From an uncultured Porphyromonadaceae bacterium (GTDB lineage: Bacteria > Bacteroidota > Bacteroidia > Bacteroidales > Barnesiellaceae_A), in NCBI GenBank assembly GCA_900538705.1, contig UPZG01000002.1, positions 186,001 to 250,000 of the forward strand: DNA of 64,000 bases, written 5' to 3'. A model generated the notes under the pieces. That model did not search any database, was not told the origin of the DNA, and worked only from the letters and a program-made list of their open reading frames with translations. Shown here one piece after another: positions 27,066 to 35,466 of this stretch (position 1 is the first letter of the stretch; each line of letters starts with the position of its first letter). Both the position numbers and the translations under genes were made by a program.

Positions 27066-27419
27066 TTACAAATTAAAATAGTAATCAATACTTGGCCCAT
27101 AAGAATATTCTACCGTGAACATGTATTGAAAGTTTCGAAGGTTTGATTTTCTCACAGGATAATCTGCTCCTCTAGAACCGTCGATATATATCAACATTTT
27201 TCCATTCTCGGTTCTTACATAACCAAAACCACCGCAAACTGTTTCTCCTGTTTTATGATTATACCTATAAAACGCTACTTCAACAGGAGCACTGCTATCA
27301 ATTTGTGTTTGCTGCTCACAGATACGGGTATCTTCCTCTATTGAGTTCACGCTATTTGTTGCCCAAGCCAAGCCTGCTATCATAAGAACAGAAAGGGTCA
27401 ATAAAATTATTCTTTTCAT
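27066..27419 (-). CDS. Small secreted protein of unknown function
   Basis: 117 residues with a clear signal peptide (cleavage near WAT or ATN, about residue 21). The mature part is about 95 residues, polar, with two Cys (about residues 34 and 62) that could form a disulfide, and many aromatic residues. I recognise no domain. The gene has its own terminator, and the only good promoter upstream lies beyond the candidate RNA at 27508-27742. It is therefore either read through from that transcript or has a promoter I cannot see. Confidence 0.6.
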   Translation of the reverse strand: MKRIILLTLSVLMIAGLAWATNSVNSIEEDTRICEQQTQIDSSAPVEVAFYRYNHKTGETVCGGFGYVRTENGKMLIYIDGSRGADYPVRKSNLRNFQYMFTVEYSYGPSIDYYFNL

Positions 27420-27507
27420 TTCTATAGAATTTGATAAAATTCCTACTCACTTATTGGCTTTTCGGATAACTCCATCAGTACCTTGCAAGAGATAAAAATA
27501 CGCACAT

Positions 27508-27742
27508 AAAAAAACGCGGTACTTTCAGTTTATTCCTCCTCAAGGTGTTTGGCGTAACCTACCGACAGAATAACCAAAAGCCCGCGTTATACGCGAGCAT
27601 TTCGCTATTATTCTTGTCGGTGTCATTAGTCGCCAAACTTTTGAGGACAGAATAAAGCAAAAACGCTTTTCCTAATATGTCTTACAATGTGCGTATCAAC
27701 TTATACGCTAATGTTTCATAGGCAATTATTTTATATTGTTTC
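27508..27742 (-). ncRNA. Candidate structured RNA, 6S-like long hairpin
   Basis: On the minus strand a strong promoter (27748-27779) is followed by a region that folds on itself. Paired blocks, in plus coordinates, are 27529-27535/27650-27656, 27538-27543/27641-27646, 27547-27554/27631-27638, a central bubble (6 and 9 bases), 27561-27567/27615-27621, and 27568-27573/27608-27613. An apical hairpin at 27580-27598 closes it. A T-run (plus-strand A at 27508-27514) could end transcription. A long rod with an asymmetric central bubble and about 235 bases resembles 6S RNA, but the identity is inference. A 5' untranslated regulatory element of the next gene is the main alternative. Confidence 0.5.
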
Positions 27743-27747
27743 TCTTA

Positions 27748-27779
27748 CAAAGGTAGGAAATGACAAATGGAAAAACAAA
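27748..27779 (-). promoter_or_regulatory. Promoter of the candidate structured RNA
   Basis: On the minus strand TTTG (27776-27779) and TACCTTTG (27748-27755) are 20 bases apart, an excellent Bacteroidetes promoter match. No protein-coding start lies within 300 bases downstream, which is why a non-coding transcript is suspected. Confidence 0.7.
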
Positions 27780-27901
27780 CGAAAGATATAATTTTTTCAA
27801 TCTCTTCATTATAAGTCTCTGCTTATCTTATCGACCCCACACAAGTACGTCCGTATGCCAAGCTGGTTGTTACATCCGATACCCTCAACGGTAAATAAAA
27901 A

Positions 27902-27928
27902 GGCGGGCGGCTCAATGAGCCACCCGCC
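27902..27928 (-). terminator. Terminator of the Sus-like operon
   Basis: A 13-base GC-rich stem with one mismatch (27902-27914 with 27916-27928; the innermost pairs must open to form a loop) is followed on the minus strand by a T-rich tract. It sits 35 bases past the last lipoprotein gene. Confidence 0.85.
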
Positions 27929-27963
27929 CGGGGTTTAAGTTCAATAAAAGGATTATACCTCTA

Positions 27964-28293
27964 TTATTCTTGCGCAACAGCGGGGTCTACTATCACTACA
28001 ACGTTTTTAGAGCGCAAGCCCTTGATCGATACCTTTACGAAATCGGTATCACGAGCAGCGACCTCGGCTTTTGCCGTTACCAAGCCGCTACCACTCAGCG
28101 TAGTGCAGGTGAGCGAATCGCCTTCCCAAGCCGAGAATGTAGCATCGCCCTCAGAGAGTACATTTATTTGGAAGGTTCCCCCGGGAGCCAGCAAAGCATG
28201 GTCTGTTGCTACTTTTACGTTTTGCTCGTCCCAGTCCTTTTGGCAGGCAGCCATCAAGACCAACAAAGGAAGAAATATCAATATTTTTTTCAT
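27964..28293 (-). CDS. Small Ig-like lipoprotein at the end of the Sus-like operon
   Basis: 109 residues. Lipoprotein signal ending MAAC at Cys 17, followed by QKDWDE, an acidic stretch like the export signal that sends Bacteroidetes lipoproteins to the cell surface. The remaining 85 residues look like one bacterial Ig-like domain (a Gly/Ser turn near SGSGLVTAKAE, ending VVVIVDP). It lies 63 bases after the beta-helix lipoprotein gene on the same strand. A role in surface glycan binding or complex assembly is inferred only from position. Confidence 0.7.
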   Translation of the reverse strand: MKKILIFLPLLVLMAACQKDWDEQNVKVATDHALLAPGGTFQINVLSEGDATFSAWEGDSLTCTTLSGSGLVTAKAEVAARDTDFVKVSIKGLRSKNVVVIVDPAVAQE

Positions 28294-28356
28294 TGTTCTC
28301 TTAATATTATGGTTAAGTTACTGAATGCGGGCGGGGCGATGCCCCGCCTACATATT

Positions 28357-30057
28357 TTAATACCAGCGCGGGTCGCCTATTGTACCTGCAAACGATGCGG
28401 CTACGCCTGTGAGTGTGAGGTTACCACCTGCAGCGTCGACAAATATATCGGCAGCGGGAGCACCGAAGGTAGGTATTTCACCTAAGATGCCGGGAGAGCT
28501 TGCGAAGGTAAAGTCGTCGGCTGCATAGCAGTTGCGTACGTTTGAAACAATGTTCGAAGCACGGTATCCCTTATGTGTGCTGGGATCCATGATAGAACCG
28601 AATACGCAATTTTCCAATGTAAACGTACCTGTAGCGGTCTTATCGAAATCGAACATATAGCGCGAGTTAGAACCGCAGTTTTGGAACGTACAATCGCTTA
28701 TAGTAGCATCGCAATTGTGGATAGCGGTATCGGTAAGACGGTGCTCGATGATGTTGGTACCGATATTGAAGAACGTAGAGTTGGTAATCTTGAACGAACC
28801 TACGTAATAGTCGGCATTCTTGAACATGAAGAGAGCATAGCTGCTACCTGCAAGGTTGAAGTCGTGTATATAGCAGTTATCTACTACTACTTGGTCTATT
28901 CCTGTACCCTCATTACCTTGGTGACGGATGATGGCGTTGGCATAGCCTGTAATTTCGCAATCGATGAACGACAATACACCGCAACCGGCAAATACGCTAC
29001 CATCTTCCTTATGCAGGTTGAATACGTACGAGCCACCGGTTGTTCCGGCATCAATCTTCACATTCTCAAGAGTTATCGAGTTTACATTACCAACGATACG
29101 GAACTCTTTGACAGAGATAACGGGTTTGTCTTCTCCGGCAGCACTTTCACCACGGATGGTAACGTCTTTCGATATAAGTACATTGTTCTGCTTACCAGCC
29201 TCTTCGCAAGTTACTGTCGTACCAACAGGGATAAATACGGTGCTGGCATTGGGCAGGTTGGCAAGGAAGGTGTTGAAGTCGGTAGAACCATCGTATCTTA
29301 CGGCATCGCCTTGGCCCGACTTGGTTCTGAACGAAACGGTGTTATAGTCACCCCATTCGCCTTCTATTGCACTGTTATGGCCACGAACTTCATAAGAAGT
29401 TGCTTCCATGAGGCCGGTAAAGGTGTATTGACCAGCCATTTGCGTAGCGGCATCCAGATTGATAGTAGTCTCCTCGGTACCCTCACCGCTTACTTTGATG
29501 ATGAGTTGGTCCATAGGATTCTCGCCCAACATATCGACGTACCAGCTTACAGTAGCTTCACTGGTATAAACCTCGTTACGGTCTACCTCTTTAAGAACTT
29601 GAGGTACTACACGAGCCTCTGTCTTATAAGAGCGGTCGGAAACCAACCAATGCGATTGCTCTTTACCATTGGCAAAGGCAGCTGCACGGATGAAATACTC
29701 TTGCTCCAAGCCAAGACCTGTAATGGTATCGACAGTTGCTGTCGTTACCAAAGTATCGGACAATACTACACGCGAAGCATTGGGGTGACCGGCGTAATAC
29801 TCCTCACTACCTTCGTTGAAGAGCGAGTCGGCACAGAATTGGAAGATGTAACCTTGTGCCCCATCAACCGGTGTCCATTGGATGCGGAATCCATCGGGCA
29901 ACGATTTTACTTCCTTAAATTCTACCGGGGCAAACAGACGCGATAGATTTTCTACCGGGTAATCTATCTCGCCCGTTATCATATTGTCTTCACAAGCTGT
30001 GAAGGCTGCCGCTAAAGCGGCAAGTCCCCAAACAGCTATTTTATTTATCTTTTTCAT
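28357..30057 (-). CDS. Surface lipoprotein with fibronectin-like and beta-helix domains (DUF4957/DUF5123-like)
   Basis: 566 residues. Lipoprotein Cys at residue 21 followed by EDN, a surface-export-like signal. Two fibronectin-type-III-like domains (about 45-145 and 150-255) precede a right-handed parallel beta-helix (about 270-545) with repeated short turns such as ISDCTFQNCG and ITNSTFFNIG. From memory this matches the DUF4957/DUF5123 pairing seen after SusD in polysaccharide loci. The C-terminal part resembles pectin-lyase folds, but I see no catalytic set, so glycan binding is more likely than cleavage. It follows susD by 22 bases. Confidence 0.8.
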   Translation of the reverse strand: MKKINKIAVWGLAALAAAFTACEDNMITGEIDYPVENLSRLFAPVEFKEVKSLPDGFRIQWTPVDGAQGYIFQFCADSLFNEGSEEYYAGHPNASRVVLSDTLVTTATVDTITGLGLEQEYFIRAAAFANGKEQSHWLVSDRSYKTEARVVPQVLKEVDRNEVYTSEATVSWYVDMLGENPMDQLIIKVSGEGTEETTINLDAATQMAGQYTFTGLMEATSYEVRGHNSAIEGEWGDYNTVSFRTKSGQGDAVRYDGSTDFNTFLANLPNASTVFIPVGTTVTCEEAGKQNNVLISKDVTIRGESAAGEDKPVISVKEFRIVGNVNSITLENVKIDAGTTGGSYVFNLHKEDGSVFAGCGVLSFIDCEITGYANAIIRHQGNEGTGIDQVVVDNCYIHDFNLAGSSYALFMFKNADYYVGSFKITNSTFFNIGTNIIEHRLTDTAIHNCDATISDCTFQNCGSNSRYMFDFDKTATGTFTLENCVFGSIMDPSTHKGYRASNIVSNVRNCYAADDFTFASSPGILGEIPTFGAPAADIFVDAAGGNLTLTGVAASFAGTIGDPRWY

Positions 30058-30079
30058 TCCTTATTCTCTATTTATAAGA

Positions 30080-32014
30080 TTAATATCCGTAATCGTTTAC
30101 CAATACATATTGGCTCGAAGATATAAGCAGGTTGACAATAGGGAGCAACTGACGCTTGTCGGGGTCGCCCTGGTAGTATGCCTTGCTTATCCATTCATCA
30201 GAGATGGTCAGTTCGCCATCGCTTGTGGCATCGGTCCAGCGAGTTTCTATATAACCATCGGTAGTGCTGGGCGAGAAGGCCGGTTGCTCATAAGGATCGA
30301 CATTATGTACCTCGAGAGTCTCATTGTCAGAGTTGAGGCGATAATAAACGCGGCGGGGCTCGCCATCGCTATTAAGCAACACATTGAAGTCGCCTATGCA
30401 CTCACGCAGCTCGGCTGTCTCTTCTTTGGCACGGTCCATAGCTTCTTTCAGTTCACCCCAACGGATGAGGTCTTGCTTACGGATGAGCTCCTCGGCAAAC
30501 TCGAACATACGCTCGTCTTTGATAGCGCTCAACATGCCTGCCTGGCTACCCGTGTTATAGGGTATTTTGTCCATAGCGCCATCACCGCCAAATGCACGAC
30601 GACGAACTTGTTGCAAATAGCTGTATCCGAGGTCACCTTCTCCCAACATACAGTTGGCCTCTGCAGCCATCAGCACTACGTCGGCAGCACGCATAACGGG
30701 GAAGTTAATACCTTCGTCGTTCTCACTGTTGGTAAGCTTACCGTTAGCGGCAACATCGCGGTACTCGGCACGGAATTTACCGAAATAGAATTTATCGATG
30801 CTCGAGATTGTTTGGAAACCTTCTTTGCTACCCGTTGGCAGATCGGAATCAGACACCACATATTTTGTAGGCAGCAACGTAACATCGCGACGAACGTCAC
30901 CTTGTTGGAAACGATAATAATAGATAGGCGATGCTACAAAGTTGGGGCTTATTTTCTTTTCTACATATTTGTCGGTGGCATCATGGTATGCACCAAATGT
31001 GTGTGCTACACGACCACGACCTGTACGGAAACCAATCTCGAAAATAGACTCACGACCGGTAGAGATTACATCGTTCATGATGTCTACCCAGAATTGCTTA
31101 AATGAAGATTGTTCTGTAGGGAAGTTGCAATAACCAGAGTTGAGCAACTCTTCGCACTCGGTTTTTACAATGCGCCACAACTCGGTACGTTTAGCCTCAT
31201 CGGGGAATACCCAGTTGATTTCACCGGGGTCGCCACCTACTGTGTAGGGATTCTCAAAATCACGGTTTACACGTACAAGTGCCTTACCGGCTGCACTCAT
31301 GGCAATACGTGCGCGAAGGGCTTTAGAGAAGACACGGTTGGCACGCTCTACTGTGGTATAGCTCCATTGACCAGGCCATGCACCATATTCGTCGGCAATC
31401 TCAAGGTCGGCAATAATTTGGTCGTAAATAACGGCACGGTCGCTCTTAGGTACCCATACGTCATTAGCTTGTATAGGCTCGAAACGAGCAGGAACATCGC
31501 CCCAATATTTGATAAGGTCGAAATAGAAGAACGCACGCAGAGTCAAAGCCTCGGCATAGAGTGCACCCATTTGCGAACCGGGTTGGGGGTCGCCATATTG
31601 TTTGATACCGGCAATAGCGCAGTTGCAACGCTCAATAGCAGAATAGAGTTGCGAGAAGGGGTCACGACCACGGTCGGCCGACCAGTTGTCTTGCAAGTTT
31701 GCAGTCTGCATGTAGATGGCAAGAGTACGGCGGTTTTGAGCCGTAGGGGCATCACTATCGGTACTACCCGATTGCAATTCTATATCGGTGTTGACGCCCA
31801 TGTTGTTGGTGAGGTTATTACGATACGAGTTGGTTTCGCCCATCGTATGGTAAATAGAACCTATCTGCCCTTCGGTGGTCTCTACCTTCGAGAAGATGAC
31901 GCTCTCGTCCATTCCCGACTCGGTATCCACCTGAAGGAACGGCATGTCATCGCAACCAGTAAGGGCTGCGGCACACACGATAGCCAAAAAAGATTTGAAT
32001 GCTATATGTTTCAT
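30080..32014 (-). CDS. SusD/RagB-family outer-membrane lipoprotein
   Basis: 644 residues. Signal ending ALTGC (Cys 21), then DDMPF, an acidic surface-export-like start. The RagB/SusD helical fold is supported by TPR-like segments (ALTLRAFFYFDLIKYWGDVP is a typical block) and the late C-terminal pattern with LLPI near the end. SusD proteins form the lid of the SusC transporter and bind the incoming oligosaccharide. It lies 14 bases after susC. The ligand cannot be read from sequence. Confidence 0.95.
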   Translation of the reverse strand: MKHIAFKSFLAIVCAAALTGCDDMPFLQVDTESGMDESVIFSKVETTEGQIGSIYHTMGETNSYRNNLTNNMGVNTDIELQSGSTDSDAPTAQNRRTLAIYMQTANLQDNWSADRGRDPFSQLYSAIERCNCAIAGIKQYGDPQPGSQMGALYAEALTLRAFFYFDLIKYWGDVPARFEPIQANDVWVPKSDRAVIYDQIIADLEIADEYGAWPGQWSYTTVERANRVFSKALRARIAMSAAGKALVRVNRDFENPYTVGGDPGEINWVFPDEAKRTELWRIVKTECEELLNSGYCNFPTEQSSFKQFWVDIMNDVISTGRESIFEIGFRTGRGRVAHTFGAYHDATDKYVEKKISPNFVASPIYYYRFQQGDVRRDVTLLPTKYVVSDSDLPTGSKEGFQTISSIDKFYFGKFRAEYRDVAANGKLTNSENDEGINFPVMRAADVVLMAAEANCMLGEGDLGYSYLQQVRRRAFGGDGAMDKIPYNTGSQAGMLSAIKDERMFEFAEELIRKQDLIRWGELKEAMDRAKEETAELRECIGDFNVLLNSDGEPRRVYYRLNSDNETLEVHNVDPYEQPAFSPSTTDGYIETRWTDATSDGELTISDEWISKAYYQGDPDKRQLLPIVNLLISSSQYVLVNDYGY

Positions 32015-32028
32015 GATTGTTTACTGGT

Positions 32029-35000
32029 TTAGAATGTTATGTTTACACCAAAGTTAAATCCGCGGCTCTTGGGATATGCCGAATAATCGACACCCGAAGT
32101 GTAAGGAACTTTACGGCGTGTGCTCACCTCAGGATCATAACCTGAGTACTTGGTAGCACAGAACAGGTTGGTACCCGTAAAGAAGAAGCGCAGACGTTGT
32201 ATATACCATTTACGCGTCAGATTAGAGGGAAGCGTATAACCGAATGTCAGAGTATTGAGACGCAAGAACGAACCGTCTTCAATAGCCCACGAGTGCGTCA
32301 CGTAGCGAGGCATAACGGGCGACCACAGCGTAGCGTTCTGGTTGATAGAGTTAAGCACTTCGGGATCGGTAATGCGTTCACCAGTTGTCCAGTCTATTTG
32401 GGTATAGCGGTTTTCGCTGCCCATCATAGAGAGCATGTTGCGGTGGTAGTACTTACTGGTTGTAGTGAATTCGAGTTTGTTGGCATTGTAAACTTCGTTA
32501 CCGATGGCAAACGAGAATGCAGCGCTCAAATCGAAACCTTTATAAGTAGCGGCGAGAGTGAAACCACCCGTGAAATCGGGCATAGAGCAACCGATAGTTG
32601 TCATATCGTCGGTAGTGATTTTACCATCACCGTTGAGGTCCATCACCTTCAAGGCACCGGGGCCCCAAGAATCGCCTGTCATAGCGCTGTTGTCAACAAC
32701 ACCATCTTTGGCAACCCATTGCGAACCGTTCCAGTTAAAGTCGTCGGCACTATAATAACCTTCTGTTACATAGCCCCACATTTGACCGATAGCCTGGCCT
32801 ACGATAACGCGGTAGTCTTCGGTAACCTCTGAACCTGCCCAGCCCGAACTTGCCGAGAGGAACTCAAGACCACCAAGATCCATTACGCGGTTTTGGTTAT
32901 ATGCGATGTTGAATGAGAAATCGAGGGTGAAGTCTTTTGTGCTGACAAGAGCTGCATTCACAGCGAGCTCGATACCACGGTTGCGAGTAGCACCTATATT
33001 ACGTGTCACTGTCTCATAACCTACACCGTTGATGGGGAAGTCAATCAACAGGTCGCGTACATCATTTTGATAGAGGTCGATGCTACCATTGATACGGTTG
33101 TTCCAGAAACCGAAGTCGATACCGACATCATAAGTATAGGTAGTCTCCCATTTGATATCCTCGTTGGTAAGTTTCTTACCGTTGTCCCAATAGCTGTTGA
33201 AGTTGTTCATCCACAACTCGGTGCTCGACGAGTAAACTTTCAGGAATTGTCCGGCGCTGATATTGTTGTTACCGGCAACACCGTAACTTACACGAAGTTT
33301 CAAGTTGCTGAGCCAATCTTCGGTACCTGCCATAAAGGACTCATCGCTGATACGCCATGCAGCAGCTACAGAGGGGAAGTAACCCCATTGGTTACCGGGA
33401 GCAAATTTGCTTGAACCATCGGCACGGAACGTTGCTGTGAGGAGGTAACGGCCGAAGTAGTCGTAACCTACACGTCCGAAGAACGAGAGCAGACGGTCGT
33501 CAAATCCGTAGTAATTGTCGATTGAAGCGGGAGTACCTTGTGTAAGATAACCGAAACTCTCGGCCGGTGAAAAGATAGTAGGAACACCCTCTACACGGTT
33601 GGTCTTAGTAACCACACTCGTGATAGTCATTTCCTCACCTACCAAGGCATTGAGGGTGTGAGCTTTGTCTTTGCTCGTCCATTTGTATGACAAGGTATTG
33701 GTGTTACGTACGCGCTTGCGGTCTTCGTCGGTAATAGTAGCGATAGGCATACCGGGAGCCAACGAAGAGTTACGTGCATCGTAAGTAGACGAACCTTTAT
33801 ATACATTGTTTTCAGTAACACGGCCTTCTATACCGAAGTCGGAACGTAATTTCAAGTTTTTGATAAACTCTATAGTTGCACCACCGTTGATACTGTAAAG
33901 TTGTTGATGTTTTTTCTTATAGTTGTCTTGGATAGCAACGGTAGGACGTACCAACGAACCTACTATATCTTCATCGTCTTCCATGACATCGGGGTCGAAC
34001 AACGAGCTAACGTGAATAGGAGGATAGATAACGGTGTGTTTCAGACGAGAGTCGCTTGTCGAAGACTCACCGCCTTCGGCTTTAGAGTCGTTGGCACCGG
34101 CACCTACTACCGTCATATCAGAATAACGGGTACTGAAGTTAAGTTTCAACCACTTGAGGGGTTGGGCATTCATCTTGAACGAGAAGTTATCACGACGATA
34201 GTCGCTGTCGAGCATGATGGCATTCTCGTCGGTATGCATATAAGAAGCCAAGAAATTAACCTTCTCGCTACCACCCGACACACTTACGTTGTGTGAGAAG
34301 TAACTACCTGTATTTCCATAAACTTCGTCTTGCCAGTTGATACCCTGCATTTGTTGATAGAGGTCTAAGTCGCTGAACAAGCCGAAAGATGTGTGATAAC
34401 GGTCGAGCTCATCTTGCAATACGGCTTGCTCATATTGGTTGCGAGCAAACTCGTAAGGAGACATTACGTCGAGCGTCTTGGCTATCTTCTTGAAGCCATA
34501 GGTACCGTCGTAGCTTACCGAGAACTTACCTTCTTTTGCTGTTTTAGTAGTGATGATAACAACACCATTGGCACCACGGCTACCATAGATGGCTGTAGAA
34601 GAGGCATCCTTCAAAACGTCTATCGACTCAATATCGGCCGGAGATATATCTGAGATGCTCGATACAGGGAAACCGTCGACGATGTACAGCGGGGTGCTCT
34701 CTTGTGTGATAGAACCACCACCACGCACACGGATGTTGATTTCGGCATCGGGCGAACCCTCTGAAGTGGTTACTTGCACACCGGCAAGTTTACCAGAAAG
34801 AGCTTCTGCTACGTTGGCTACCGGGACATTCTCTATCTGCTTGGCAGAGATAGAAGAAACCGAACCGGTAAGGTCGCTTCTCTTAGAAGTACCGTATCCA
34901 ATTACCACAACGTCATCGAGGGCAATAGCGTTCTCTTTCAGTACTACCGACACATGAGTCTTGCCGGCAATATTTACTTCCTGAGTGTTCATACCCACAA

Positions 35001-35232
35001 AGGAAATAACAAGAGGATTTTTCCCTGTCACTTTTAACGAGAAGTTTCCGTCAATATCGGTAGAAATACCGACATGTGTACCCTTCTCCAATACGGAAGC
35101 ACCCATGATAGGTTCCCCCGTCTCATCTGTCACCGTTCCTGTGATGGTAACAGTCTGCGCCGACACACTCCATACAAATGCTGCAAATAGCACTGCCAGA
35201 GTGGCGCGAAGGTTCATTAACTTTCTTGACAT
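32029..35232 (-). CDS. SusC/RagA-family TonB-dependent transporter
   Basis: 1067 residues from the ATG at 35232; ATG 35217 is also possible, while the TTG at 35241 is not favoured. Signal peptide ending VSA|Q. A carboxypeptidase-regulatory-like domain (GTVTDETGEPIMGASV) comes first, then the plug (GYGTSKRSDLTGSVSSI, the usual TonB-box area just before) and a long beta-barrel ending in a terminal Phe. No N-terminal STN domain is present, so it is not expected to signal through an anti-sigma factor. It imports a large glycan or peptide across the outer membrane together with SusD. Confidence 0.96.
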   Translation of the reverse strand: MSRKLMNLRATLAVLFAAFVWSVSAQTVTITGTVTDETGEPIMGASVLEKGTHVGISTDIDGNFSLKVTGKNPLVISFVGMNTQEVNIAGKTHVSVVLKENAIALDDVVVIGYGTSKRSDLTGSVSSISAKQIENVPVANVAEALSGKLAGVQVTTSEGSPDAEINIRVRGGGSITQESTPLYIVDGFPVSSISDISPADIESIDVLKDASSTAIYGSRGANGVVIITTKTAKEGKFSVSYDGTYGFKKIAKTLDVMSPYEFARNQYEQAVLQDELDRYHTSFGLFSDLDLYQQMQGINWQDEVYGNTGSYFSHNVSVSGGSEKVNFLASYMHTDENAIMLDSDYRRDNFSFKMNAQPLKWLKLNFSTRYSDMTVVGAGANDSKAEGGESSTSDSRLKHTVIYPPIHVSSLFDPDVMEDDEDIVGSLVRPTVAIQDNYKKKHQQLYSINGGATIEFIKNLKLRSDFGIEGRVTENNVYKGSSTYDARNSSLAPGMPIATITDEDRKRVRNTNTLSYKWTSKDKAHTLNALVGEEMTITSVVTKTNRVEGVPTIFSPAESFGYLTQGTPASIDNYYGFDDRLLSFFGRVGYDYFGRYLLTATFRADGSSKFAPGNQWGYFPSVAAAWRISDESFMAGTEDWLSNLKLRVSYGVAGNNNISAGQFLKVYSSSTELWMNNFNSYWDNGKKLTNEDIKWETTYTYDVGIDFGFWNNRINGSIDLYQNDVRDLLIDFPINGVGYETVTRNIGATRNRGIELAVNAALVSTKDFTLDFSFNIAYNQNRVMDLGGLEFLSASSGWAGSEVTEDYRVIVGQAIGQMWGYVTEGYYSADDFNWNGSQWVAKDGVVDNSAMTGDSWGPGALKVMDLNGDGKITTDDMTTIGCSMPDFTGGFTLAATYKGFDLSAAFSFAIGNEVYNANKLEFTTTSKYYHRNMLSMMGSENRYTQIDWTTGERITDPEVLNSINQNATLWSPVMPRYVTHSWAIEDGSFLRLNTLTFGYTLPSNLTRKWYIQRLRFFFTGTNLFCATKYSGYDPEVSTRRKVPYTSGVDYSAYPKSRGFNFGVNITF

Positions 35233-35238
35233 TCTGTG

Positions 35239-35246
35239 CAAAATTA
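35239..35246 (-). promoter_or_regulatory. -7-like box abutting the susC start
   Basis: TAATTTTG on the minus strand ends 6 bases before the ATG at 35232. No -33 box is seen at the right distance. If real, the transcript would be almost leaderless or the true start would be ATG 35217. Confidence 0.3.
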
Positions 35247-35466
35247 GGTTGGTATTAGTAATTTATTGTTTCTTTTCGTTTCAGTATTCTGTCCTTCGAG
35301 ACAGTTTTCATGGTATTGTTTTTACGATTCATAAATAGTTAGCTTATAATAAAAACGGTTTTTGTGCCTTTTAATTGTTTCAAGACCGTTTTATTGACGT
35401 TACAAAATTATATATGACACCGCTAATATGTGTGTATTTTTTACTCTAATCGTTGTACTTTTTGCG

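Noticed and set aside
27529..27656. The inverted repeat as a miniature transposon
   Set aside because: No target-site duplication, no second copy in the window, and internal loops plus flanking promoter and T-run fit an RNA better. A genome-wide copy search could reopen this.
28573..32032. Long plus-strand open frames (up to 457 codons) opposite the beta-helix lipoprotein and SusD genes
   Set aside because: They lie antisense to clearly recognised genes and their translations show no domain; they follow from the codon usage of the real genes.
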